64,000 bases of DNA from NCBI RefSeq assembly GCF_000702305.1, contig NZ_JNLC01000018.1, positions 1 to 64,000 on the forward strand, given 5' to 3'. The number at the start of each line of letters is the position of its first letter. Positions within the stretch are counted from its first letter, which is position 1. The notes beneath the pieces were generated by a model. That model searched no databases. It saw only the letters and a list, made by a program, of their open reading frames with translations, and was not told the origin of the DNA. A program made the position numbers and the translations under genes. The stretch is from Allobosea sp. 117 (lineage in GTDB: Bacteria; Pseudomonadota; Alphaproteobacteria; Rhizobiales; Xanthobacteraceae). Positions 16,570 through 24,905 of this stretch are shown here, piece by piece.

Positions 16570-17595
16570 ATGAACCCGGAATGGCGTGCACGCGCGTGCT
16601 ATGTCGCGGCGGCGGCTCTCTGCCTCGCTTACATCTTCATCGTGCCGAGCGTCGACCTGATCGACATCTGCGCCGGCGCCGGGCTCGGCGCGGCGGCCAT
16701 GTGGGCGCTGAACGACTGGGAGACGGTCGCCGCTCGCCGCACGCCAGAAGAGGGCCATCGCGGGGATGCGCCTGCCCGTCGCCCCCGGCAGGCCCGCAGC
16801 TCCTTCTTCGCCCGCCGGCGCGCGCCCGAACCCGACCCTGCCAGCGACGGCTACGAGGCTTACGGCGATCCTGCCGGGGAGCCGGAGGACTTCGCTCCCC
16901 GTGAGCTGGCGCCGCGCCGGCAGGAACACCGGCCCGAGCACCGGCCGGCCGCCGCGCAGACACAACGACAGGCCTACCCGGACGATCGGCAGCGCGAGGA
17001 GCGGATGCGGCAGCCGAACAGCCTGCTCGCCCGCGCCTATGAGGAGTTCCACCGCACGGCCGGGCGCCAGGAGACGCCGCGCCCGGATACCCGGGACGAC
17101 GCGCGGCGGGAGGCCCCGATGCGGGAGCCGACGCGGCCCCGAGCGTGGGAGCGCGATCTGCCGCCGGAGAGCCGGGAACGGGAACCCGCGCCGCGCGAAC
17201 CGGCACGCCGCGATCCGCCTGCGTCCACCTATTCCTCGGGCCGCACCGCGCCCAATCCGCCGCGGCCGCTCCGCGACCTGACGCCCCCCGAGCGACCCGA
17301 TCCGCGCGAGGGCATCGGCTGGCGGGAGGCGGGAGGCATTCACCCGGACGATCTGCCCCGCTACGAGGACGCGCGCGAATCCGAGCGGCTGGAGCGCTAC
17401 CGCGCGCTGACGCGCCGCACCGAGGACTATCTCTCCGGCACCCGGCGCGACGATGCGGCACGCCCCTATGAGCCCGTGTCCCTGCGGCCGGTCGATGACC
17501 GGGACGAGCCCACCGCACGGCCGCGCGCCGCCGGCGACGAACGCACGGACGAGCGCGCGCCCCCCAAGCGCACGCTGCGCCGTCCGTCGCGCTGA
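16570..17595 (+). CDS. Membrane-anchored Arg/Pro-rich protein of unknown function
   Basis: 341 residues. An N-terminal hairpin of two hydrophobic segments (about 9-25 and 33-48, LIDICAGAGLGAAAMWAL) precedes about 290 residues extremely rich in Arg, Pro, Glu and Asp with almost no hydrophobic stretches, predicted disordered. No domain is recognised. ATG 16570 follows GGCGGAGAACGG. The reading frame is long, starts with a sensible membrane anchor and follows local codon bias, so I regard it as real, but arginine-rich disorder is also what a GC-rich false frame looks like. Confidence 0.55.
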   Translation: MNPEWRARACYVAAAALCLAYIFIVPSVDLIDICAGAGLGAAAMWALNDWETVAARRTPEEGHRGDAPARRPRQARSSFFARRRAPEPDPASDGYEAYGDPAGEPEDFAPRELAPRRQEHRPEHRPAAAQTQRQAYPDDRQREERMRQPNSLLARAYEEFHRTAGRQETPRPDTRDDARREAPMREPTRPRAWERDLPPESREREPAPREPARRDPPASTYSSGRTAPNPPRPLRDLTPPERPDPREGIGWREAGGIHPDDLPRYEDARESERLERYRALTRRTEDYLSGTRRDDAARPYEPVSLRPVDDRDEPTARPRAAGDERTDERAPPKRTLRRPSR

Positions 17596-17618
17596 GCGGC
17601 ATACGGCGACGGGATCGG

Positions 17619-18302
17619 TCACTCGTCGTCGGAGTAGCGCTCTTCCTTCCACGGATCGGCGCGGTTGTGATAGCCGCGCACCTCCCAGAAGCCGCGCTCG
17701 TCCGCCGTGCGGAACTCGATACGCTGCACCCACTTGGCGCTCTTCCAGAAATAGAGGTGCGGCACCAGCAGGCGCATCGGACCACCATGCTCGCGGGTCA
17801 GCGGCTCGCCCTGCCAGCTATGCACCAGCATGGCGTCCTCGGCGGCGAAGTCCTCCAGCGCCATGTTGGTGGTGTAGCCGTCGCGGCTGTGGAGGACGAC
17901 ATGGCTCGCCTCCTCCTTCGGCATCACGAGCGCGAGCAGGTCGCGGGTCAGCACGCCGTCCCAGCCATTGTCGTAGCGCGACCAGGTGGTCACGCAATGG
18001 ATGTCGGTGACGAGATGGGTCTGCGGCTGGGCGAGGAAGGTCTCCCAGTCCCAGACGAGCGGATTCTCCACGGCGCCGAAGACGTCGAGCTTCCAGACCC
18101 TGAGCGGGATGTGCGGCTGTATGCCGAGATCGAGCACCGGCCAGTCCTTCACCAGATGCTGGCCCGGCGGCAGACGCTCGGATTCCGGCCGCGCCACGCG
18201 CCCGGTGAGGAACTTGCCCTCCCGCGCCCAGCGCTGCTTGGTGGTGGTGAGTTTGCTGTCGGGCGGCGTGTCGGCGGCCGGCGGGTCGATCTTCTCATCC
18301 AT
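17619..18302 (-). CDS. Sulfite oxidase-like molybdopterin oxidoreductase
   Basis: A 227-residue protein with the sulfite-oxidase Moco-binding fold only (YuiH-like, no heme or dimerisation domain and no signal peptide). The expected Mo-ligand cysteine is in TDIHCVTTWSRYDN (about residue 99). HGGPMRLLVPHLYFWKSAKW is a family signature near the C-terminus. The start is ATG 18302. Substrate unknown; members of the family are not necessarily sulfite oxidases. It stands alone, 5 kb from the sox operon. Confidence 0.85.
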   Translation of the reverse strand: MDEKIDPPAADTPPDSKLTTTKQRWAREGKFLTGRVARPESERLPPGQHLVKDWPVLDLGIQPHIPLRVWKLDVFGAVENPLVWDWETFLAQPQTHLVTDIHCVTTWSRYDNGWDGVLTRDLLALVMPKEEASHVVLHSRDGYTTNMALEDFAAEDAMLVHSWQGEPLTREHGGPMRLLVPHLYFWKSAKWVQRIEFRTADERGFWEVRGYHNRADPWKEERYSDDE

Positions 18303-18383
18303 GCTCGGGCTCCGTCGGAGGAGAGGAAGCCCGAGCATAGCATCGCCTGCGCCGTGCCGCTGCAAGACGGCACGGCGACGTCG

Positions 18384-19124
18384 TCAGTACGCCCTCGTCC
18401 GGCGCTTGCGCTGGAGCATGTTCAGCCCCTCGATCGCCGCCGAGAAGGCCATCGCCGTATAGATGTAGCCCTTCGGTACATGGGCGCCGAAGCCCTCGGC
18501 GATCAGCGTGGTGCCGATCAGCAGCAGGAAGCCGAGCGCCAGCATCACGATGGTCGGGTTGCGGGCGATAAAGTTGGCGAGCGGTCCCGCCGCCAGCAGC
18601 ATGGTCAGCACTGCAACAATCACCGCGATCACCATGATCGGGATGTGGTCGGTCATGCCCACCGCGGTGATGATGCTGTCGATGGAGAAGACGAGGTCGA
18701 GGACTAGAATCTGGATGATCGCCGCCCGGAAGCTGATGTCGAGCAGCTTGCCGGCGCCCGCCTCGGCCTCCTCCTCATGCACCTCCATGTTGTGGTGGAT
18801 TTCCTTGGTCGCCTTCCACACCAGGAACAGGCCACCGGCGACCAGGATGAGGTCGCGCCAGGAGAAGGCATGATCGAACATCGTGAAGATCGGCGTTGTG
18901 AGCTGCACGATGAAGGCGACCGTCGAGAGCAGGCCGAGCCGCATGATCAGCGCGAGGCCGATGCCGATGCGCCGCGCGCGGGGGCGTATATCCTCCGGCA
19001 GCTTGTTGGTGAGGATCGAGATGAACAGCAGATTGTCGATGCCGAGCACCACCTCCATCGCTATGAGGGTGATGAGCGCGGCCCAGGCGGTGGGATCGGC
19101 CGCGAGCTGAAGCAGATAGTCCAT
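18384..19124 (-). CDS. TerC family integral membrane protein
   Basis: 246 residues with about seven membrane helices. The family motif [20 protein letters not shown] (residues 22-41) with its acidic residues in helix 1 and the repeat [17 protein letters not shown] in the second half define TerC, a group linked to metal (Mn) export and metalation of secreted enzymes. The cytoplasmic loop has a His/Glu-rich [16 protein letters not shown] segment. Some TerC genes are controlled by a Mn-sensing riboswitch; a structured element does sit upstream here (19226-19300) but lacks that riboswitch's signature. Confidence 0.9.
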   Translation of the reverse strand: MDYLLQLAADPTAWAALITLIAMEVVLGIDNLLFISILTNKLPEDIRPRARRIGIGLALIMRLGLLSTVAFIVQLTTPIFTMFDHAFSWRDLILVAGGLFLVWKATKEIHHNMEVHEEEAEAGAGKLLDISFRAAIIQILVLDLVFSIDSIITAVGMTDHIPIMVIAVIVAVLTMLLAAGPLANFIARNPTIVMLALGFLLLIGTTLIAEGFGAHVPKGYIYTAMAFSAAIEGLNMLQRKRRTRAY

Positions 19125-19225
19125 CGGTCACTCCGCCGAAACGAGGGTCACGAAGGGCACAAGCGGAATCACCGCGTCCGCCACAGCGGCAACGGAATAC
19201 TGAACAATCAAGGACGGCAAGGTAA

Positions 19226-19300
19226 GCTCCTCTGGCCGGCACGGATGTCGGGGTAGATCCGACATCACGCGAACGCCGGCTTGGCTCGCGTCAGAGGGGC
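19226..19300. ncRNA. Candidate structured RNA: three-way junction with complementary loops
   Basis: The plus strand can form an outer 9-bp helix (19226-19234 with 19292-19300), a hairpin with an 8-bp perfect stem (19244-19251 with 19259-19266), and directly next to it a second hairpin (19267-19272 with 19286-19291). The self-complementary GCCGGC occurs in the junction (19235-19240) and again in the second hairpin loop (19275-19280), which would permit a tertiary contact. It lies 102 bases before terC and 22 bases before the transglycosylase, so either gene could own it. No known family signature was recognised. Confidence 0.4.
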
Positions 19301-19322
19301 CCGGATCGGGTAGCGGCAATTT

Positions 19323-20261
19323 ATGGCACGACCGGCCTTATCGCAATGGGCACGGCACCGCGCCGGGGTGGTCAACGCCCGTTGGCGCGCGCTGTTCCCG
19401 GCCCTCGCCTTTCTCCTCGGCCTCTGCGCGCCGGCCGGCGCCGAGCCCTCCCGCGTCCCGGCGCAGGCGGAGACGGTCGAGGAGGCGCTGTGCCGCATGA
19501 TCGAGGACGCGGCCGGCCGGCACGCGATCCCGGTCGACTTCTTCACCCGGCTGATCTGGCGCGAGAGCAGCTTTCGCGCCGGCGCGGTGAGCCCGAAGGG
19601 CGCGCAGGGCATCGCCCAGTTCATGCCGGGCACCGCCGCCGAGCGCGGACTGGACGATCCCTTCGACCCGGAGACCGCCCTTCCCGCATCGGCGGAGCTG
19701 CTGGCCGACCTACGCGCGCGCTTCGGCAATCTCGGCCTCGCGGCCGCCGCCTACAATGCCGGACCCACCCGGGTGGAGCGCTGGCTCGGCGGCCAGGGCG
19801 GCCTGCCATTGGAGACACAGGACTATCTCCTGTTCATCACCGGCCGTGCGGCGGAGGACTGGGCGGCCGAGCGTGCGGCGACACCCGCCCCGCCGCCGAA
19901 CGATGTCGCCCCGCCGAAACCGGCAGCTTCGAAAACCGACTGCCTCACCGTGACCGCCGCGCTCCGACGCGGCGGCGGCGAGATCGCGCAGGAGATCGCC
20001 ACCGTCACCGCGCCATGGGGCGTGCAGCTCGCCGGCAATTTCTCGAAGACGCGCGCCCTCGCCAGCTACCAGCGCGCCCTGAAGCGCTACGCCGCCGTCC
20101 TCGACGGCACCGAGCCGATGATCATCGGCACGCGCATGCGCTCGCGCGGCACGCGAGCCTTCTACCGCGTACGGGTCGCCCAGCCGACGCGGCAGGCGGC
20201 GACCGCCCTGTGCAACAGGCTTCGCGCCGCCGGCGGCGCCTGCATCGTGCTGCCGAGCTGA
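19323..20261 (+). CDS. Lytic transglycosylase (SLT domain) with C-terminal SPOR-like domain
   Basis: A 312-residue periplasmic peptidoglycan lyase. The signal peptide spans about 1-40 (hydrophobic LFPALAFLLGLCAPAGA). The SLT domain (about 57-170) has catalytic Glu in LIWRESSFRAGAVSPKGAQG, then GIAQFMPGTA and AAYNAGPTRVERWL. An Ala/Pro linker leads to a C-terminal region (about 215-312) ending FYRVRVAQPTRQAA, CNRLRAAGGACIVLPS, resembling a SPOR peptidoglycan-binding fold. Single gene. Confidence 0.88.
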   Translation: MARPALSQWARHRAGVVNARWRALFPALAFLLGLCAPAGAEPSRVPAQAETVEEALCRMIEDAAGRHAIPVDFFTRLIWRESSFRAGAVSPKGAQGIAQFMPGTAAERGLDDPFDPETALPASAELLADLRARFGNLGLAAAAYNAGPTRVERWLGGQGGLPLETQDYLLFITGRAAEDWAAERAATPAPPPNDVAPPKPAASKTDCLTVTAALRRGGGEIAQEIATVTAPWGVQLAGNFSKTRALASYQRALKRYAAVLDGTEPMIIGTRMRSRGTRAFYRVRVAQPTRQAATALCNRLRAAGGACIVLPS

Positions 20262-20424
20262 GGCTTTGCGAGCCCAACTTTGAACGGAAGCGACGAGTCT
20301 CCTGTCACCCGGCGACATCGGCTTTCTCGCCCCGCCGGCTCGTGTCATCGTCCGTTCATCGCCCCCAACTAGAGCGGACGCCATTCCGCCCCAAGGGGGC
20401 AGGCTTCGGCTCTGGGAGGACCTG

Positions 20425-21549
20425 ATGAACCGCTTTTCCCGTCGCGATCTGATGAAGGCCGGCGCCTTCGCGCTCGCCGCGCCCGCCGTGCTGCGCGCCC
20501 ATGACGCGCTGGCCTCCTCCGGCTCGATCAATGTCTATGCCTGGGGCGATTACTTCGACAAGAACACCGTGCTGGCCGACTTCACCAACGCCACCGGCGT
20601 GAAGGTAAACCTGTCGACCTACGGTTCGAACGAGGAATGCGAGAACAAGCTGCGCGCCGCCGGCGGCAAGGGCTTCGACCTCATCTTCCCGTCCGTCGAC
20701 ACCGGCCCGAACTACTACAAGGACAACCTGCTGGCGCCGATCGACGAGGCCAAGTTCAAGGCCGGTCAGGTCGTCCCCTCGATCTACCGCAACTCGCTGA
20801 CCCTCGGCGCCGCCTATCGCGGCAAGCGCTACCTCGTGCCCTTCGACTGGGGCACCGAGGGCATCACCTGGGATTCCACCAAGTTCAACAAGAAGTCAGG
20901 CGAGATCTCCTATGGCGACCTCTGGCTCGCCAGCAATCCGAAGCAGACCGCCATTCGCCAGAAGTCGGTGTTCAACGGCATCGCGCTCTATCTCGACGCC
21001 ACCGGCGAGCTGCCGTCGAACCGTGGCCTCGACATGTACAAGTCGGAAGCCGACAGCCGCCGCGTCTTCGACGGCTGCCTGAAGTTCCTGACCGCCCACA
21101 AGGGCAATGTCGGCGCCTTCTGGAACAACGCCACCGAGGCGACCGCCGCCTTCACCGACGCCGGCTGCACCATCGGCCAGACCTGGGACACCACCGGCAT
21201 CCTGCTGAAGCGCAAGACCGATCCGAAGTGGCGCTACGGCATGCCGAAGGAGGGCGGCCTCGCCTGGACCGACACCTTCGCCATCCCGTCCGGCGCGGAG
21301 AACCCCGACCAGGCCTATGCGCTGGTGAACTTCCTCTACCAGCCGGAAGTCGGCGCGAAGTTCGCCAACACCACCGGCTACAATTCCTGCGCCACCGGTG
21401 CGGAGAACTACCTCTCCATCGAGGCGCAGGAGGACTTCAAGGCCGCCTATCCCGCCGGCACCATCGACAACCTGTTCTGGTGGCCGATGCAGACCGATTT
21501 CTACGCCAAACTCCGCGCCGAGTATGTCGAGAAGCTGACCAACGCCTGA
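20425..21549 (+). CDS. Polyamine-type ABC transporter substrate-binding protein (PotD-like)
   Basis: 374 residues. A Tat signal (FSRRDLMKAGAFALA, residues 4-18) is followed by the type-II binding protein fold with INVYAWGDYFDKNTV, DLIFPSVDTGPNYY and IGQTWDTTGILLKRKTD, and EGGLAWTDTFAIPSGAENPD near the C-terminus. This pattern is that of spermidine/putrescine binding proteins, though the exact ligand is not certain. GGGAGG precedes the ATG. It is the first of four genes of an import system. Confidence 0.9.
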   Translation: MNRFSRRDLMKAGAFALAAPAVLRAHDALASSGSINVYAWGDYFDKNTVLADFTNATGVKVNLSTYGSNEECENKLRAAGGKGFDLIFPSVDTGPNYYKDNLLAPIDEAKFKAGQVVPSIYRNSLTLGAAYRGKRYLVPFDWGTEGITWDSTKFNKKSGEISYGDLWLASNPKQTAIRQKSVFNGIALYLDATGELPSNRGLDMYKSEADSRRVFDGCLKFLTAHKGNVGAFWNNATEATAAFTDAGCTIGQTWDTTGILLKRKTDPKWRYGMPKEGGLAWTDTFAIPSGAENPDQAYALVNFLYQPEVGAKFANTTGYNSCATGAENYLSIEAQEDFKAAYPAGTIDNLFWWPMQTDFYAKLRAEYVEKLTNA

Positions 21550-21598
21550 TCTCCCGCCGCTCGGGCCGGCCTTCGGTGGGGCCGGCTCTCCCGCACGA

Positions 21599-21689
21599 CG
21601 TCATCCCCGGGCTTGTCCCGGGGACCCACGCCCTCTTCCGGATGGCCCCCGAAGACGTGGATGGCCGGGACAAGCCCGGCCATGACGGC
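21599..21689. repeat. Palindromic intergenic repeat (CGTCATCCCCGGGCTTGTCC type)
   Basis: The left half CGTCATCCCCGGGCTTGTCC and right half GGGACAAGCCCGGCCATGACG are complementary over most of their length, with a less conserved middle around 21625-21665. This is a dispersed repeat type familiar from alphaproteobacterial genomes. It lies between the binding-protein gene and the ATPase gene of one ABC system, where it could act as a partial terminator or mRNA stabiliser. Confidence 0.75.
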
Positions 21690-21716
21690 AATCTAGCTGG
21701 CTCTTTGGATCGGCCC

Positions 21717-22793
21717 ATGCGCGGCAAGGACGTGCGTCTCGACAACGTGACCATCCGCTTCGGCGACACCACCGCCGTGCATCCGACCGACCTCGCCATC
21801 CATGCCGGCGAGTTCTTCTCGATCCTCGGCCCCTCCGGCTGCGGCAAGACCACGCTCTTGCGCACCATCTCCGGCTTCATCGAGCCCACCGAGGGGCGCG
21901 TGCTGATCGGCGGCGAGGACATGGCCGGCAAGGGGCCGAACGAGCGGCCCACCGCGCTGATCTTCCAGAACCTCGCTCTGTTCCCGCTGATGAGCGTCGC
22001 CGAGAACGTCGCCTTCGGTCTTGAGGCGCGCGGCGTCGCCAAGGCCGAGCGGCTGAAGCGCGCCGAGGAATTGCTCGCCCTCGTCGCGCTCGGCGGCTTC
22101 GGCGGCAAGAAGCCGGCCGACCTGTCCGGCGGCCAGAGACAGCGCGTCGCCATCGCCCGCGCGCTCGCAGTCGAGCCCTCCGTGCTGCTGCTGGACGAGC
22201 CGCTCTCGGCGCTCGACCTTAAGCTCAGACAGCACATGCGCGCGGAGCTGCGCGCCATCCAGCGGCGCGTCGGCATCACCTTCATCTACATCACCCACGA
22301 CCAGGGCGAGGCACTCGCCATGTCCGACCGCGTGGCGGTGATGAGCCGCGGCCGCGTCGAGCAGGTCACCACCGCCGAGACGCTCTATGCCGATCCGGCG
22401 ACGCCGTTCGTCGCCACCTTCGTCGGCGAGCAGAACGTCCTGCCCGGCACCGTCGCCTCGGTCGCCGATGGCGTGGCGCGCATAGATACCCCGCTGGGGC
22501 CGATCACCGGCCGTGCCAAGGCGACGCTCGCGCCCGGCGCCGCCGCGCTGGTGATGGTGCGCCCGGAGCGCGTGGCGCTCGGCACCGGCCGCGAGAACAC
22601 GGTGACCGCCCGGCTCGCCGCCCGGCATCTGGAAGGCCCCTCGGTCAATCTGGAGTTCGAGCACGATGGTCGGCGCCTCGTCGTCACGGTGCCGAACGGC
22701 CCCGAGCTGCGCGACCTGCCCTCCGAGATGACGCTGAGCTTCGGGCGCGACGACGCGCTCGTCTATGCCGAGGGGCCGCTCGCCCATGGCTAG
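21717..22793 (+). CDS. ABC transporter ATP-binding protein (PotA-like)
   Basis: A 358-residue ATPase. Walker A GPSGCGKTT is near residue 39-47, the Q-loop is in TALIFQNLALFPLMSV, the signature is LSGGQRQRVAIARAL, Walker B VLLLDEPLSALD, and the H-loop IYITHDQGEALAMSD. A C-terminal TOBE/OB domain (about 245-358) follows, as in PotA/FbpC ATPases. ATG 21717 lacks a strong ribosome site; an in-frame TTG lies four codons upstream. It overlaps the next permease by 8 bases. Confidence 0.93.
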   Translation: MRGKDVRLDNVTIRFGDTTAVHPTDLAIHAGEFFSILGPSGCGKTTLLRTISGFIEPTEGRVLIGGEDMAGKGPNERPTALIFQNLALFPLMSVAENVAFGLEARGVAKAERLKRAEELLALVALGGFGGKKPADLSGGQRQRVAIARALAVEPSVLLLDEPLSALDLKLRQHMRAELRAIQRRVGITFIYITHDQGEALAMSDRVAVMSRGRVEQVTTAETLYADPATPFVATFVGEQNVLPGTVASVADGVARIDTPLGPITGRAKATLAPGAAALVMVRPERVALGTGRENTVTARLAARHLEGPSVNLEFEHDGRRLVVTVPNGPELRDLPSEMTLSFGRDDALVYAEGPLAHG

Positions 22794-23823
22794 CCTCGCG
22801 CGCGCCTATGGGCGCCTCCTCGCCTTTCTCTTCGCGGCCATCACGCTGCTGTGGATCCTCGTTCTGGTCCTGGTGCCGCTCGGCGCGATGATCGATCAGG
22901 CGCTGTGGTGGCGCGAATCCAAGGGCGACGTCTCGCTCGCCATCGACCGCCTCTACAACGACATCGCGCTGGCGCAGCTCGACCGCAACAGCGAGAAGGA
23001 CCCCGCCAAGCAGGCAGCGCTCGACCAGCAGATCGCGCAGAAGCAGGCCGAGGCGACCGCGCTGGAGGCGCAGGAGAAGAACCCGCCCAAGACTTACGGC
23101 TTCGCCAACTTCACCCGCATGAGCGGGCTGCATTTCTACATCTTCGTGCGCACCATCCTCTACGCCCTGATGGTGACGCTGCTGGCGCTCGTGGTCTGCT
23201 ATCCGGTGGCCTATGTCGTCGCGCTGGCGAGCGGGCCGCGCAAGGCCATCGTGCTGACCGTCGCGCTGATCATCCCCTATGCGATCAACGAGCTGCTGCG
23301 CGTCTATGCGTGGCTGATGATCCTCGACTATCGCGGCGTCATCAACGGCGTGCTCGGCTGGCTCGGCTTCCTCGACCTCGACAATCGCGGCTGGATCCCC
23401 TTCCTCGAAAGCCCCTCCGCAGTCTTCGTGGCGATGATCTACACCTATGTGCTGTTCATGGTGTTCCCGATGGTGAACACGCTGGAGACGCTCGACCGCA
23501 ACCAGATCGAGGCGGCGCGGGACCTCGGGGCGGGCACGCTGCGTATCCACCGGCGCATCATCATCCCGCACGCCAAGCCCGGCATCGCGGTCGGCTGCAT
23601 CATGACCTTCATGCTCTCGGCCGGCTCCTATTCGGTGCCGGCGATCATGACCCGCGGCCAGGGCGGCGACTGGTTCTCCCAGCTCGTCTACCGGCAGTTC
23701 TACGAGAGCAACAACTGGAACATGGGCTCGGCCTATGCGGTATCGCTGCTCGTCGTCTGCACCGCCTTCATCCTCATCATGATGCGCCTGTTCGGCGTCG
23801 GCCTGAGGGACATCGCCAAATGA
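22786..23823 (+). CDS. ABC transporter permease (PotB-like)
   Basis: A 345-residue inner-membrane permease with about six helices. After TM1 a periplasmic segment of about 75 residues is rich in Gln, Ala, Glu and Lys (QQIAQKQAEATALEAQEK) and likely helical or coiled-coil, longer than in PotB. The coupling EAA motif is in EAARDLGAGTLRIHRRIIIP. It overlaps the ATPase gene by 8 bases. The long helical insert is the main oddity. Confidence 0.9.
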   Translation: MASLARAYGRLLAFLFAAITLLWILVLVLVPLGAMIDQALWWRESKGDVSLAIDRLYNDIALAQLDRNSEKDPAKQAALDQQIAQKQAEATALEAQEKNPPKTYGFANFTRMSGLHFYIFVRTILYALMVTLLALVVCYPVAYVVALASGPRKAIVLTVALIIPYAINELLRVYAWLMILDYRGVINGVLGWLGFLDLDNRGWIPFLESPSAVFVAMIYTYVLFMVFPMVNTLETLDRNQIEAARDLGAGTLRIHRRIIIPHAKPGIAVGCIMTFMLSAGSYSVPAIMTRGQGGDWFSQLVYRQFYESNNWNMGSAYAVSLLVVCTAFILIMMRLFGVGLRDIAK

Positions 23824-23858
23824 GCGCGTGTCTGCTTCACGCTCGCCGCCGCGAGCGC

Positions 23859-23963
23859 CGTCATCCTGAGGCGCCGCCACAGGCGGCCTCGAAGGATGCC
23901 CGTCTGGGCGCGTATGGCGAACATCCTTCGAGGCCCGGCTTTGCCGGGCACCTCAGGATGACG
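23859..23963. repeat. Palindromic intergenic repeat (CGTCATCCTGAGG type)
   Basis: Ends CGTCATCCTGAGG and CCTCAGGATGACG are perfect inverted copies. Inside, CCTCGAAGGATG pairs with CATCCTTCGAGG. The whole can fold as a long cruciform. This dispersed repeat type is common in alphaproteobacteria. It separates the two permease genes. Confidence 0.8.
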
Positions 23964-23998
23964 TTGGTCGGGCCGCCTGCCGGGATCGGAGTCGCCCC

Positions 23999-24802
23999 AT
24001 GAGCACCTCCACCGAGAGCCGCGGCGCGCAGTTCCTGCTGAACGCCTATGTGGCGCTGTTCTGCCTCTATCTCTTCCTGCCGCTGGGGGTGATGTCGGCG
24101 GCGGCGTTCAACTCGTTCGACTACCCGTCCGTCACCCAATGGCGCGGCTTCACCCTGAAATGGTTCGTCGCGCTCGCCCATGACCAGCGCATCCTCGAGG
24201 GCCTGCGCAATTCGGTGCTGGTCGCGCTCGGCGTCATAGCGGTGTCGATCCCCGCCGGGCTCGCCGGCGCGCTGATCCTGACCCGGCTAGGCCAGCGCTC
24301 CGGCACCATGCTCTATTCCGTGCTGGTCTCGCCGGTGCTGACCCCGGGCATCATCCTCGGCATTTCGAGCCTGATCTTCTGGCGCGAATTCGGCGTACCG
24401 GGCGGGCTGTTCGTGGCGGTGATGGCGCAGTCGAGCTTCATCGCCTCCTACGCCATGCTGCTGTTCCTCGCCCGCCTGCAGCGGCAGGACCGCACGCTGG
24501 AGGAAGCCGCGCTCGACCTCGGCGCCAGCCACACCATGGTGTTCCGCCGCATCACCCTGCCCTTTCTGGCGCCGACCGCTTTCACGGCGGCGGTGGTGGC
24601 GTTCCTGCAGTCCTTCGAGAACTACAACACCACCGTCTTCGCCATCGGCGGCGAGTGGACGCTGGTCACCGAGATCGCCTCGCGCCTGCGCTTCGGCCTC
24701 TCGCCGGTGATCAATGTGGTGGGCGTCATCTTCGTGGTGTTGACCGTCGTCGCGGCGGTCACCTATGTGCTGCTTAAAGGTCGCCGCGCCGTGGCGCACT
24801 GA
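23999..24802 (+). CDS. ABC transporter permease (PotC-like)
   Basis: A 267-residue second permease with about six helices. The family start NAYVALFCLYLFLPLGVMSAAAFN is recognisable in pieces, and the EAA coupling motif is EEAALDLGASHTMVFRRITLP. It completes a PotABCD-type set. It lies 175 bases after the first permease because of the inserted repeat. ATG at 23999 has only a weak ribosome site (CGGAG about ten bases upstream). Confidence 0.92.
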   Translation: MSTSTESRGAQFLLNAYVALFCLYLFLPLGVMSAAAFNSFDYPSVTQWRGFTLKWFVALAHDQRILEGLRNSVLVALGVIAVSIPAGLAGALILTRLGQRSGTMLYSVLVSPVLTPGIILGISSLIFWREFGVPGGLFVAVMAQSSFIASYAMLLFLARLQRQDRTLEEAALDLGASHTMVFRRITLPFLAPTAFTAAVVAFLQSFENYNTTVFAIGGEWTLVTEIASRLRFGLSPVINVVGVIFVVLTVVAAVTYVLLKGRRAVAH

Positions 24803-24905
24803 CGATGGGTGAGCGTCTCACCGGAATGTGAAGCCGGCTGCCGTGACCCGCCGCGCCCGGACACCTAGCCTGCCGCCACACCAAATCACCTGAAGAGGAA
24901 CCGCC

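Noticed and set aside
19125-19225. yybP-ykoY Mn riboswitch before terC
   Set aside because: The conserved GGGGAGUA and GAGCAAGACC-type elements are absent, so the structured element at 19226-19300 cannot be called that family.
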